A stretch of DNA of 64,000 bases from Acidobacteriaceae bacterium (GCA_031296325.1 JARLFY010000012.1:1-64000); one strand, 5' to 3'. Positions 23,051-33,689 are shown, counted from the first letter of the stretch. Translations and numbers: made by a program. Notes: a model not told the origin generated them from the letters alone.

Positions 23051-24403
23051 TTAGTTTGCACTCGCTGATAACACGCTGCTCTTGTCAACCGCATGATCCG
23101 CAATCTTCAAAAAGGTCTTCCATTCGCAGATCGGTTTATCCACATCGCATCCTGACAAGGTCAGCGTTTTCTGTGCAGGTGGAGTTGCCGCAGTGATAGC
23201 TTGCATCTCGCGCATCTGGCGCAGTGTCTGCATGGCAACCGTCACGCGGACAGAGTAGGCTCCATGAACGTTCTGCCATAGCTCGAACGCAAGCTCCGTA
23301 CCGGGAGGCGTGTCGTCTTCGCGCCCATCGAGTGTCCAATGCAGGCCGAGTAACGCGGCGACTCCAGCAAGGTTTGTATCGTGTCCGACCAGCAACACCA
23401 GCTTGCTATTCGCTGGTCCGATGGCACCCGCAACCGAATGCCGCTCTGCGCCTTGCTGAAGCGTACGTGTGATGTGAAAGAGCATCGTCGAGGCCTCGGC
23501 TTTGGCGCGTTCCTGTGTGCCGTGTGTTCGAGCGAAGTTGGCTGTATGCAGAGCGAGAAAGCTGCGCAGTTGGACCTCGTCAACCTTGCCCCAACCGACT
23601 TGATCCATCGGCATTCCCTCGGCGTATTCCAGCAGAAAGTCTTCAGCAAAACTTGAGGCCAGACCCAGCGAATCCTGCGCCTCAGACATCTGATCCTTCT
23701 TATCGCGAGCGATTGGGGCGGCAGCGCCAAGCAGAGGTATCGCTGGAGTCTGCGTGGGAGTGCAGGCAATCTTCGCGTCGCATCCCCGTAGAACGTGCTG
23801 CATCTCGGACAGCAACTCGTCCTGCTGCGAATCCTGCTCTCGCTTCGCCGTCGCATCCGATGGAACAAGCGCTGCATCGCTGTGCATTGCGCTCATGCCG
23901 TTGCTGTGCGGATGAAAGAGCGGATCATTTTTAGCCGGGGCGAGACTATGAATTGCAGGCGGACAGTTGGGGAACAATCCCTCCGCCAGAGCCCGCCCAC
24001 TCTCCAGCGTTCGCTGATCCGTGTCCGCCCAGATGTAGGTCTTCGACGCGTTCTCGCATCCACTCGCGGTAAACAGGTTAGTCTCGGCAAGAGTGGCGCG
24101 GTCATAGCTGCCAAACTGTTTCATCAACTGAAAGCCTCGACGGGTCAGATCTCCCGGCGGCACACTCCACTGCGGCCAAGGCTGTGCAGAGTAGGCGTTG
24201 AGACGATCCAGCGTCCATGTCGGCGAACGAACTCCGTGACGACTTAGAATGACAACCATCTTGAGGCGGTCGCCGCGGTGTTGACTTGCGTGGCTGCTTG
24301 CGTCGTTTGCGGAGGCTTCGGTCTTTGTCTGCGCAGACGAGAAATTTGATGCCAATGCGCCGAGGCAGGCCAGCAGCAAAATATTTACGATGGGATTCCG
24401 CAC
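23051..24403 (-). CDS. Histidine acid phosphatase (4-phytase / glucose-1-phosphatase-like)
   Basis: VVILSRHGVRSPTW (RHGxR), LVGHDTNLAGVAALLGLHW (HD motif), N-terminal signal peptide. Confidence 0.85.
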   Translation of the reverse strand: MRNPIVNILLLACLGALASNFSSAQTKTEASANDASSHASQHRGDRLKMVVILSRHGVRSPTWTLDRLNAYSAQPWPQWSVPPGDLTRRGFQLMKQFGSYDRATLAETNLFTASGCENASKTYIWADTDQRTLESGRALAEGLFPNCPPAIHSLAPAKNDPLFHPHSNGMSAMHSDAALVPSDATAKREQDSQQDELLSEMQHVLRGCDAKIACTPTQTPAIPLLGAAAPIARDKKDQMSEAQDSLGLASSFAEDFLLEYAEGMPMDQVGWGKVDEVQLRSFLALHTANFARTHGTQERAKAEASTMLFHITRTLQQGAERHSVAGAIGPANSKLVLLVGHDTNLAGVAALLGLHWTLDGREDDTPPGTELAFELWQNVHGAYSVRVTVAMQTLRQMREMQAITAATPPAQKTLTLSGCDVDKPICEWKTFLKIADHAVDKSSVLSASAN

Positions 24404-24530
24404 ACTTACTCCTGATGTCGATGGGCTTGCAAATCAAGGGAGGCCTGAACAAATTAATTCATTCAGGCCTTCCCGATGGACTAGAGCAATTTAGATAGAG
24501 GTTTAGACCGTAGCATTGCGAAAAAAATAC

Positions 24531-24600
24531 GAGGATTCTTCGCTTTGCTCAGAATGACAATTCATTTCTTGGCCGATAGCAATTACTAAACGCTCTAATG
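24531..24600. repeat. REP-like element (AGGATTCTTCGCTTTGCTCAGAATGACAA plus CGATAGCAATTACTAAACGCTCTAA tail)
   Basis: Same modules recur at 36931, 38029, 38908, 40473, 53838 and, inverted, at 61114-61252. Confidence 0.75.
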
Positions 24601-24623
24601 GTTGGATGTAGATTGAAGCCTTT

Positions 24624-27600
24624 CTAGTTGTGCTTGCGCTGGAGGTTGTAGCGTAGACCCGCAGTGTAGGTCGGCTTGTAGTACTCACGCTGATTCACAA
24701 ACTCCGTGCTGCCCTGATAGTAGCCAAAGACCTCGTTGTTCAGGTTGAGGCCATCGACGACTACGCTGATGCCTTTCCAGAAGCGGTAGCTGGCCTGTGC
24801 ATCGACCTGATAGTGAGTCAGAGTAAAGACGTCTCCCGACGGCCCCTTGACGCCGAGACCGCTCGGATCGGCTCCCGTGACCAGCGACGGAGCAACGTAG
24901 TTGTAGCTGAACAGACTCGCCTGATCGTAGGCCAGACCAACGCGCGCCGAGAATCGCTTGGTGTCGTAGGTCGGGCTGATCTTCCAGGTGTTGGGAGCCT
25001 GATCGATCATAGTAGGCTGGTCGGTGCGCAGAGGCAGACCCTTCTCGCGCGAGGCTGTGTAGCTGTAGTTAGCCGAGATTCCGAGGCCGCCGAGAACTCC
25101 AGGAAGGAAGCTCAGGTGCTGCTGGTAGCTCAGTTCCAGACCGTAGATGTAGGCATTCTGTCCGTTGACATACTGCGTGATGGCGTCGCCGGGATACTGC
25201 GTGAGAACGCTCTGCGTGGCTGCGGGAAAGTAGCCTGCGGGAAAGTTCGCAATGTTGATGCTGCTGGGAAGCGTCATCTGAACCTGCGGCGCGTTGAGTT
25301 GCTTAAAGAAGAATCCTGCCTGCAAGAGACCGAGCGGATGCAGATAGTTTTCGTAGAGCAGGTCGTAGTTGGTGGCGTGTTCAGGACGCAGCGAAGAGTT
25401 GCCGATGGAGACGGCGGTGGGACTCGCCGTACTGTCTTCGGTGACGTACGGAATAAGTTGATATGGATCGGGCCGAGCCACGCCGCGCGCAATCACCGCG
25501 CGCAGAGCGGAGTTTGTCGTCAGCGCATAGCGAGCCTGTACGCTGGGAAGAAAATCGACGTAGGAGGGATTGTTGTTGATGCCTGCAACCGTATAGCAAT
25601 TGCCCGGCGCAGGAGGAACCGGCGTCGTCGCGCATGGCACCGACGAGGAGCCGCCGGAGTAGATTCCAGTTTTGCTACTATAGGTTCCGTAGAAGGTGAG
25701 GTTGTAGCCGAAGGTCTCCATCTGCGTGCCTTCGATGCGCAGGCCGGTCTGGATATGTAGCTTGCCGACGTCAATGGTGTTCATCGCATAGCCGCTGGTA
25801 ATGCGCTCGACGTAATGAAAGAGATTCGGATAAGTATCGGCTGCAGTCTTCTGTAGGTCGAGATTGCCCTGATAGTTGGCCATCGTGTAGTTCTCGACCG
25901 CGTTGAAGTTCGAGACCGGACCGTACTGTCCGCCAAAGTAGTTTCCGCTGAAGTAGTCGGTGTTGTTGAAACTATCCTGAAACTGCGTCATCAGAGGGGC
26001 GGAGCTTCCAAAGCTGTCGTAGACGTTCTCAGTCGAGTCCGAACTCTTGTGACCATTGCTGATCTTGAAGCCCGCCTCGAAGACGCCGAAGTGTCCATAG
26101 GTGCTGTAGTTCTTGGCGTAAGTGGTTTCGCCGGTCAGATCCAGTTCGGAGTCGAGTCCCTTGGAGATGGTGATGTCCTTGAACTGCCAGTTTGCAGCAG
26201 TCAGCAGCGGCGACGTGTTGGTGTTGTCGCAGTTGCCGAAGTGCGGGTGATAGAGATCGGTCTGCGCCGAAGGAACGTAGTTGCAATACATCGTTGGTCC
26301 AACCCACGAGAAGTCAGCCTTGGGGTTGCCCGCGGAATCGACCTCGTAGGAGCGCGACGCCGAGATCTGATAGGTAAAGAGCGAGTCGCTATGCACCGTA
26401 CGACCGCCCAGAATAAGCGTTCCGACCGATGCATTCGGACGCTTGCTCGACGTATAGAACTTCGGACTCGAAGACTTGGTCGCAGGATTAGGCAGAACGG
26501 GAGCCGCCGCAGTACCGCTGATCGCGCTCGATACAGGCGAGTAGTACCACTTGTCGCCCCAGTCCTTCAGATCCGAATAGAAGCCGTGTGCGTAGAGGCT
26601 GGTGTTGTTGTCTACGCGATAATCTGCGCTGCCGTCGAAGCCATAGCGTGTGCGGTAGTAGCGATACTCGCGGATGGTGTTGCTGTCATAAAACGGCTGC
26701 GCAAAGGTCGAGAGCGGATCGAGCGCGGGTTGAATATTGTCAATGCCGCGTCCGTTGAAATCGAAGACTGCGTTGCCCAACAGCCCAAGTCTCTTGCTTG
26801 CGCCGAAGCGTTTGCCGACGGTTCCGCCAAACGCATACGAATCGCGCCCATTCATGATGGGAGTATTGCCAGCATTGCCATACAGGTTGACGGTCGGCTG
26901 CTCGCCAGCTTCTTTGGTGCGCAGGTTCACCGAGCCGCCGATGCCGTTGCCATCCATGCTGGCCGAAAGCGTCTTGTTCATCTCAACCGCATCGACCATG
27001 TCGGACGGAATGACGTCGAGGCGCACCTGGCGTACCGACGGTTCCGGCGCGGGAATCGTGATGCCATCGACAGTGACGTTGGTCAGGCGCGGCTCGGTTC
27101 CGCGCACCTGAATGTAGACGCCCTCACCTTCAATGCGATAGAGCGTAACCGATGGAAAGCGTCCGATGGCATCCGCCACATTCGCATTGGGAAGGCTGGT
27201 GATGACCTCGGCGGGAAGCACTTGCAGAAGATTGTCTGCGGTGCGCGTCTCGTTGATGGCCTCCGCCTCGCCGTGCGGACGCTCTGCGGTGACAAGAACC
27301 TCTTCGCTATTGGAGGCGACCTTGAGTTCGAGAGACAGATTCAGAACCTGCCCCGCATTCAACACGACGTCGGAGGTTTGCGGATCGAATCCAACGTAGG
27401 AGACTGTCAGCGTGTACTTTCCGGCAGGAACGCCGGGCATTCGGAACGCTCCCTGCTCGTTCGATACCACCGTAATTCCCAACGGCGTGAGCTTCAACTC
27501 AGCGCCATGAACTGCCGCTCCCTGCGAATCGACGACGGTACCTGCGATCAGTCCTTTGACTGCTTGAGAGGAGCCCGCCGCCGCTGCACTCAACTCCGCA

Positions 27601-27764
27601 GCGCTCGATGCAGCAATGTGCGATTGAGCGATGGCCGACGAAGAAAACAACGGGAGAGTCGTCAGCAGAAAGAACAAGGCCAGTATTCTGTGTGGCTGTT
27701 TCAGCGTTTGTGAGATGGAGACGAAGGGAGAATTTAGCCGATGGGCAGAAGTAAATCTTTGCAT
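24624..27764 (-). CDS. TonB-dependent receptor with N-terminal carboxypeptidase-regulatory-like domain
   Basis: GTVVDSQGAAVHGAELKLTPLG..., plug domain ADAIGRFPSVTLYRIEGEGVYIQVRGTEPRLTNVTVDGI..., C-terminal beta-strand ending YTAGLRYNLQRKHN. Confidence 0.88.
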   Translation of the reverse strand: MQRFTSAHRLNSPFVSISQTLKQPHRILALFFLLTTLPLFSSSAIAQSHIAASSAAELSAAAAGSSQAVKGLIAGTVVDSQGAAVHGAELKLTPLGITVVSNEQGAFRMPGVPAGKYTLTVSYVGFDPQTSDVVLNAGQVLNLSLELKVASNSEEVLVTAERPHGEAEAINETRTADNLLQVLPAEVITSLPNANVADAIGRFPSVTLYRIEGEGVYIQVRGTEPRLTNVTVDGITIPAPEPSVRQVRLDVIPSDMVDAVEMNKTLSASMDGNGIGGSVNLRTKEAGEQPTVNLYGNAGNTPIMNGRDSYAFGGTVGKRFGASKRLGLLGNAVFDFNGRGIDNIQPALDPLSTFAQPFYDSNTIREYRYYRTRYGFDGSADYRVDNNTSLYAHGFYSDLKDWGDKWYYSPVSSAISGTAAAPVLPNPATKSSSPKFYTSSKRPNASVGTLILGGRTVHSDSLFTYQISASRSYEVDSAGNPKADFSWVGPTMYCNYVPSAQTDLYHPHFGNCDNTNTSPLLTAANWQFKDITISKGLDSELDLTGETTYAKNYSTYGHFGVFEAGFKISNGHKSSDSTENVYDSFGSSAPLMTQFQDSFNNTDYFSGNYFGGQYGPVSNFNAVENYTMANYQGNLDLQKTAADTYPNLFHYVERITSGYAMNTIDVGKLHIQTGLRIEGTQMETFGYNLTFYGTYSSKTGIYSGGSSSVPCATTPVPPAPGNCYTVAGINNNPSYVDFLPSVQARYALTTNSALRAVIARGVARPDPYQLIPYVTEDSTASPTAVSIGNSSLRPEHATNYDLLYENYLHPLGLLQAGFFFKQLNAPQVQMTLPSSINIANFPAGYFPAATQSVLTQYPGDAITQYVNGQNAYIYGLELSYQQHLSFLPGVLGGLGISANYSYTASREKGLPLRTDQPTMIDQAPNTWKISPTYDTKRFSARVGLAYDQASLFSYNYVAPSLVTGADPSGLGVKGPSGDVFTLTHYQVDAQASYRFWKGISVVVDGLNLNNEVFGYYQGSTEFVNQREYYKPTYTAGLRYNLQRKHN

Positions 27765-27948
27765 GAGAACCTCGCAGAACGGAATCTGTGTGCGCGAACG
27801 CCGCTAAGTAAATTCGGAAAGATAAAACCGGATAAATCGAATCTATAAGCGCAGTGTGAATACAAATTCATCGTCCAGTAAATAAATCCTGAGATAGCAA
27901 CTTCGACAGGTTCACCGTGCAGTAACAATCTTCAGGTAGCGTGGGAGT

Positions 27949-28665
27949 TTGAAAATCCAACAAAGAAATACGATGAATACGCCGACAAGCCTACATATTC
28001 TGGTCATCGAAGACGACCTTCGCATGGTCGAACTTCTGCGTACGGGACTCTGTGAGCATGCTCATTCCGTCGTCACGGCGACTACGGCCGAACAGGGCCA
28101 ACAGCTTGTGGATAGCGAGAACTTCGACGCCATCGTGCTCGACATTGGGCTGCCCGGACGCAGTGGATACACCATCGCGCAGCATCTGCGTACACGCCCC
28201 AACCGTCCAGCCATCGTCATGCTGACCGCTCTCAATCAGGAGGACAACATTGTCTGCGGTCTGGATGCGGGAGCCGATGACTACCTCACCAAACCCTTCT
28301 CTTTTCCTGAACTCATCGCACGCCTCGGCTCTGCGGCGCGTCGTGCGCGGATCGCCGCGACCGATGACTTCTGCTTCGGTCCGTTTCGCCTGGACACGGC
28401 GAATCGCCGCCTACTCTGCAATCGGATCGAGATTCATATTACCCGGAGCGAATATCTGCTTCTACGTTCTCTTGCTCTTCATCGCGGAGAGGTTGTGTCG
28501 CGTCGGCAACTGATGCAGGCCGTCTGGGGTACCACAATCATCAGTCATGGTGCGCTCGATACATTGGTCAACACTCTGCGCGAAAAGCTAAATGCGGAAC
28601 AACTCGGGCTGATTACTACTGCACGCGGTCTCGGCTATACGCTCGTGGAAGATGCGGATCTATAA
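27949..28665 (+). CDS. OmpR/PhoB-family response regulator
   Basis: Receiver domain ILVIEDDLRMVELLRTGL...IVLDIGLPGRSGY...MLTALNQEDNIVCGLDAGADDYLTKPFSFPELIARL, winged-helix C-terminus. Confidence 0.93.
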   Translation: MKIQQRNTMNTPTSLHILVIEDDLRMVELLRTGLCEHAHSVVTATTAEQGQQLVDSENFDAIVLDIGLPGRSGYTIAQHLRTRPNRPAIVMLTALNQEDNIVCGLDAGADDYLTKPFSFPELIARLGSAARRARIAATDDFCFGPFRLDTANRRLLCNRIEIHITRSEYLLLRSLALHRGEVVSRRQLMQAVWGTTIISHGALDTLVNTLREKLNAEQLGLITTARGLGYTLVEDADL

Positions 28666-30203
28666 ATAAATTCTTAAAAAAATATTGCAAATCAATCAGA
28701 GGCCGACCTATAACAACACATCTTCCACTTCGTGCGCGACTCACGCTCTGGTATTCGCTGGTCTTTGCGGCGGCTCTTTTCTGTCTCGTATTCTCCTGTC
28801 TTTGGATGGTGCATCGCGCCATCAGTGATCTGGAAGACAACGAATTACAGCAGCGTGTGCGCAGCGTTCATCGATTTATTGCCGCTCGGCCTGCACACGA
28901 ATCTCCCGACGATCTGCGCGACGCCATCACCGCTGCGTACGATGTAAGCCACGGCAATAAATGGTTGCAGATTATCGACGAGAACGGAAACTGGCTCTAT
29001 CGCTCGCCGCACGTTGCAGCCTCCTACCCAACGCTGGTCTCTCCGCAGCAAGCTCCCGAGGCGGGATCTTACTTCAACTACACTGCCGAATCCATCGCTG
29101 TTCGCGCTCTGATCAAACCCATCAACGTTCACGGCGTTCGCTACACGGTGCAGACCGGACTCTCTCTCAGCAAGACGCTTGCAATCCTCTCCAACTTTCG
29201 CATTCAACTCTTTCTGCTGACCACGCTTGGCCTGCTTTTATCCTCGCTGGCGGGTTATTTTATGAGCCGCAAAGCGCTCACACCGATCGCCGCCATCGCC
29301 AACGAAGCGAAGCGCATCAACGACAAGAACCTGAACATTCGCCTGCCCGATCTACAGACGCGCGACGAGTTGGCGGCTCTTTCCAACACCCTCAACCAGA
29401 TGCTGACTCGTATCGAGGCTGGCTATCAGAGCGTTCGTTCGTTTACCGCAAACGCCGCGCATGAACTGCGTTCTCCAGTCGCTTTGTTGCGCGCCGAGAC
29501 TGAGGTGACCCTCGCCTTCCCGCGCGATGCCGCCTACTATCGCGAGACCTGCGAACGCGTTCTACATAACTCCGTGCAGATGACGCGCCTCATCGACCAG
29601 CTTCTCTCACTGGCTCGCGCCGACGCCGGAGTCGAAGCTCTCCGCTTTGAACCCGTCAATCTGCCCGACCTGCTCGATGAAGTTGCCAGCGAGTGGGTTG
29701 AACGCTTCGCCGAAGTGCAGATTCAATTCACCTGGAACCTAGGCCCACAGGAACTCTGGGTCGAGGCCGACTACATCGCACTCAAACGTCTGCTGAACAT
29801 TCTGCTGGAAAACGCATGGCGCTACACTCCATCGGAGAAGTCCGTCACGCTCGCCCTCGGCGCTCCAACACATGGCAAGATAGAATCTCTCGCGGAGATC
29901 AGCGTCACCGATACAGGCATTGGCATCTCGCCCGAAAATCAAAGCCGCATCTTCCAGCGCTTTTTTCGTATCGCCCAGCCGCTGCATGGCGACTTCACCG
30001 GCAATGGCCTTGGACTCGTACTGGCCCAGTGGATCGCCGAGCGCCATGGCTCGGCCATCTCGCTGCAAAGTTTTCCCGATCGAGGAAGTCGTTTTTCCCT
30101 GTCGCTGAACAGCATTCCAATAGATCAGAAACCTCAGTGGAAGACCATCGCCACGCCTTCGCCGGTGGACTCCGTTGGACATCAAAACGCAAGTAGCACC
30201 TAG
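28652..30203 (+). CDS. Sensor histidine kinase (HAMP, HisKA, HATPase); apparent +1 frameshift at codon 6, annotatable only from ATG 28806
   Basis: HAMP-like LTPIAAIANEAKRINDKNLNIRLP; H-box SFTANAAHELRSPVALLRAETEV; N-box LLENAWRYTP; G-boxes. In-frame upstream codons encode LRARLTLWYSLVFAAALFCLVFSCLW but lack ATG/GTG/TTG. Confidence 0.85.
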
Positions 30204-30288
30204 ACAAGAAACCCCATCAGACCCAGACTGGCTTCAAACTTGGTGAAAATGCTCTAATATGTTTTATTTTGAAGGATGGAAATGATGG

Positions 30289-30360
30289 AGGCGCGGGCCG
30301 GGATCGAACCGGCGCATAAAGGTTTTGCAGACCTCTCCCTTACCACTTGGGTACCGCGCC
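30289..30360 (-). tRNA. tRNA-Cys (GCA)
   Basis: GGCGCGGTACCCAAGTGGTAAGGGAGAGGTCTGCAAAACCTTTATGCGCCGGTTCGATCCCGGCCCGCGCC; cloverleaf by eye, anticodon GCA. Confidence 0.95.
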
Positions 30361-30462
30361 TCGAATGGGATACCTCAGGGTGAGATACCGCCTCAGATGA
30401 GTCTACGCTCTCGCGCACACCCGGCTGACTACAGGAAGAGTGTATCGCAGAAAAAAGTTTGG

Positions 30463-30534
30463 AGCGGGAGACCGGGGTCGAACCGGCGACATCTTCCTTG
30501 GCAAGGAAGCACTCTACCACTGAGCTACTCCCGC
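30463..30534 (-). tRNA. tRNA-Gly (GCC)
   Basis: GCGGGAGTAGCTCAGTGGTAGAGTGCTTCCTTGCCAAGGAAGATGTCGCCGGTTCGACCCCGGTCTCCCGC; anticodon GCC. Confidence 0.96.
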
Positions 30535-30605
30535 TCTCACTTCTTGAAGTATATCGACCTATCCGCTTCAGGTCAACACCCCCCATTTACACGGTAAGAT
30601 CGTGT

Positions 30606-33600
30606 CTACTTTGCGTTAACGGTCAGGCTGTACGTCGCCGAATGAACCAGAAATCCATCGGTCGCCGTCACCGTCACGTTGTAGTTCCCTGCTGCGGTCC
30701 ATGCCGGATTCTGATCTGGCAATTTGCCCGTGCAGCCAGTCAGCGAGAGGCCCATGACCGCCAGCAATATTGCCAGCAGTCCTCCCCGCAGCAAGGCGCG
30801 TCCGTTCCTGCGCTTGGACCACAAGAGCCATCCGCTGCCCACTCCAACCAACCACAGGTAGCCACCTCCGCCATAGCCACCATAGCCGATCACGGTGTAC
30901 TGCGAGGTTGTGCCGATGCTGGCCACCGCCGTTACTGCCACCGTCGGAATCACTGTCCCCGGCGCCAAGGTGCAGGTGGACGCAGACGCTCCTGTCGCCA
31001 TCGCGCAGCTCAACGTAAGCTGCGACGCGAAGCCGGCCAGCGGAGTCAGCGTCGCGGTCGTTGACGTTCCATCGCCTGCATACACCGTCCCCGAGGTTGG
31101 GTTGAGCGTGATCGTGAAGTCGACTCCGTTTCCGCTGAAGCTGGCACTCAATCCGCTGTAGACCAGATCGCTCGAATTATCCGCGAGCGTTCCACTGCGC
31201 GGCCCCGTCGTCTGCGGAATAAAAGTCACGGTAACCAGACAGCTCGCCTGCGCGCCGACCACCTTGCCGCATGCCGCTGTGCTGACGGAGTAGTCGCCCG
31301 TCATCGCAAAGACCGGCACGGCCAGCGCGCGCTGGGCGACGCTGGTCAGCGTCAAAGTCTGCGACGCGGGAAAACCCACATCCTGATTGCCAAAGCTCAG
31401 CGTCGTCGGCGAGAGGGTGAACCCCGGAATCCCGGTTCCGGTCAACGTCGCAGTCAGCGCACTCGGCTGAGTGTTTACCGTCAGCGTTCCAGTCTGAACG
31501 CCCAGCGCTGTCGGCGAGAAGGTTACGGCGACCACACACGTTCCCAACCCCGGCACCGGATTGGCGCATCCCGCAGTATTCACGGAAAAGTTACCCGTGG
31601 TGAACGACGCTGGCAATGCCTGAGGCTGTTTCGAGGTGCTGGTCAGCAGCAGCGATTGCGTTGCGGAGTCGCCCACCACTACATTGCTAAAGCTCAGCGC
31701 ACTCGCCGAGAGCGAGAATCCCAGAATCCCGTTCCCGGTCAGCGTCGCCGTCTGCGCATTCGGCAGTGTGTTTACCGTCAGCGTTCCCGGCAGAACTCCC
31801 AGAGCTGTCGGCGAGAAGGTCACCTTGGCCACGCATGTCCCCATTGCGGGAACCGGATTGGCACAGCCCGCCGTGCTTTCGGAGTAGTTGGCTGTGGTAA
31901 ACGAACTCGGCACCGCCTGCGGGCCGCTGGCGTTGCTGGTCAGCGTCAGCGATAGCGTTGCGAAGTCGCCGATCGCCACGTTGCCGAAGTTCAACGCGTT
32001 CGGCGAGAGCGAGAAGCTCGGAACGCCCGTTCCGGTCAGCGCAGCGGTCTGCGAAAATGCTGCGGAGACCACCGTAAGCGTCCCCGTGCGAACGCCCAGC
32101 GCCGTCGGCGTAAACCCAACCGTCACCGTGCAGCTCTGCCCGCCCGCCACGGTGACGTTGGTGCAACTATCTGTAGCAAGATTGAAGTCGCCTCCGGTAA
32201 CGTAGGTCGAGGAGACCGTCATCGGGAAGCTGGAGTTATTGGTCCAGGTAAAGGTCTGCGTAGCAGCGGGATAGCCCACCGCCTCCGACCCAAAGTCGTA
32301 TGTGGCCGGCGAGATCGAGGGCTGTCCGCCATCGTCGGTCAACTCGAAGAGCATGTACTCCAGCAGCTTTTCCTGCGCCGTCATCGCCCCGGAGCTACAC
32401 TCTGTGGGGAACTTCTCCGTCCCCGTGCTGGACCCGCCCTCGACATGATACTCGTTGTACAGAACCCGTCCACACTGGTTTGTTGCTGCAATCGGTGTGT
32501 CAAAGACGAACTGCATCACCGGATTGCCAAAGGCTGAGTTATTCAGCGTCAACCAGGACTGCGTCGGCGCAATCACGCCATTGGTGTCCTTGCGCAAGGT
32601 GGAGATCGACATCTGCCCCGGCGTCGTGGTCGCCCCAACATCCTGCAACCACGTTGCCAGCGTCTGACCCGCCGTAAAGCTGGTGTTGACCGTCGCAACT
32701 CCCGGATCGGGCGTCGGCGAGCTTGAGCTTCCGATCCAACTGGCGACGCCATTGAACGGCGGATTCTGGTACATCCACGAGTAGCTGTAGTGGCTGCTGT
32801 AGACGCGTCCGCCGGCGTTGGCAAAGTCAATCAGGTTGGCCAGTTCCTGCGCTGGCTTCAGGTAGTTTCCGCCCTCACAGGGAAGCATCAACGCGTCATA
32901 ATTTTGCAGCGTCGAGTAAGTTCCCATCAGCGAAGCCTGCGTGGGCGTGTTCGCGTCTACGATCACACCCGATCCCGCTGCGCCGCCACCGCCAAACAGG
33001 TTGATTCTTCCTCCGCCGCCGGGGTTTGTGAACTCCGAGTCGCTGATTCCCATCTTGCGCAGTACACACTCCACCGGATCGGCGGAGCCAGTCGCAATGG
33101 CGATCAGGGGAATGTCCCCCTGCGACTGGTTCTGCGGCATCACGGCTAAACTTGCGGGCAGAGCGGTATTGACGCAGGCCGTCGTGCTGGAAATGACCAA
33201 ATGCCGCCGCCAACGTCCGGACACAATCACCAGCGGAATATTCGTTCCCACGGGCACATTGCTCAGGGTAAAACTGCCATCGACCGCGGTAATCGTCCCC
33301 ACCAGCGGCGAGCCGGAAGGAGCGGAACCAGCCACCGGACAGCTCACCCCCGGGGTAAACGCATCCACCGGCGCATTGGGAATGTACACCGTGACATTCG
33401 GCAGCGGATCGGTGCCATTGGGCGCGTAGACCACTCCGCTGATCGACGTGGTGGCACCAGCGGTACAGGTCGTCTGTTGTAGACACAGGCCAGTGCAACT
33501 CTGCGCAGCGGCTACGCCACCCAATCCAAGCACAAAGATCAGCAGTCCCAAAAATCTACGCATTGGCAACCTGTCGGAGTATTGATAAAACCTGCTACCA

Positions 33601-33689
33601 TTCGCAGGGGTTTTGCTGCAATCCTTTATAGTCGTTTTCGAGAACGAATGGCGACCCGAAAGCGATTGAACCGATAAATCTTCCGCCAT
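30606..33689 (-). CDS. Choice-of-anchor D (Ig-like) repeat protein with C-terminal membrane segment
   Basis: Four tandem ~100-aa units of the type SLSPxxLxFGNVxVGxxATQxLxLTS...GCANPVPxxGTCVxxVTFSPTALGVxxGTLTV; TM WLVGVGSGWLLW near the C-terminus. Confidence 0.8.
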   Translation of the reverse strand: MAEDLSVQSLSGRHSFSKTTIKDCSKTPANGSRFYQYSDRLPMRRFLGLLIFVLGLGGVAAAQSCTGLCLQQTTCTAGATTSISGVVYAPNGTDPLPNVTVYIPNAPVDAFTPGVSCPVAGSAPSGSPLVGTITAVDGSFTLSNVPVGTNIPLVIVSGRWRRHLVISSTTACVNTALPASLAVMPQNQSQGDIPLIAIATGSADPVECVLRKMGISDSEFTNPGGGGRINLFGGGGAAGSGVIVDANTPTQASLMGTYSTLQNYDALMLPCEGGNYLKPAQELANLIDFANAGGRVYSSHYSYSWMYQNPPFNGVASWIGSSSSPTPDPGVATVNTSFTAGQTLATWLQDVGATTTPGQMSISTLRKDTNGVIAPTQSWLTLNNSAFGNPVMQFVFDTPIAATNQCGRVLYNEYHVEGGSSTGTEKFPTECSSGAMTAQEKLLEYMLFELTDDGGQPSISPATYDFGSEAVGYPAATQTFTWTNNSSFPMTVSSTYVTGGDFNLATDSCTNVTVAGGQSCTVTVGFTPTALGVRTGTLTVVSAAFSQTAALTGTGVPSFSLSPNALNFGNVAIGDFATLSLTLTSNASGPQAVPSSFTTANYSESTAGCANPVPAMGTCVAKVTFSPTALGVLPGTLTVNTLPNAQTATLTGNGILGFSLSASALSFSNVVVGDSATQSLLLTSTSKQPQALPASFTTGNFSVNTAGCANPVPGLGTCVVAVTFSPTALGVQTGTLTVNTQPSALTATLTGTGIPGFTLSPTTLSFGNQDVGFPASQTLTLTSVAQRALAVPVFAMTGDYSVSTAACGKVVGAQASCLVTVTFIPQTTGPRSGTLADNSSDLVYSGLSASFSGNGVDFTITLNPTSGTVYAGDGTSTTATLTPLAGFASQLTLSCAMATGASASTCTLAPGTVIPTVAVTAVASIGTTSQYTVIGYGGYGGGGYLWLVGVGSGWLLWSKRRNGRALLRGGLLAILLAVMGLSLTGCTGKLPDQNPAWTAAGNYNVTVTATDGFLVHSATYSLTVNAK

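Noticed and set aside
26049-27713. 554-aa plus-strand ORF opposite the TonB receptor
   Set aside because: Antisense shadow; the receptor reading is clearly the real one.
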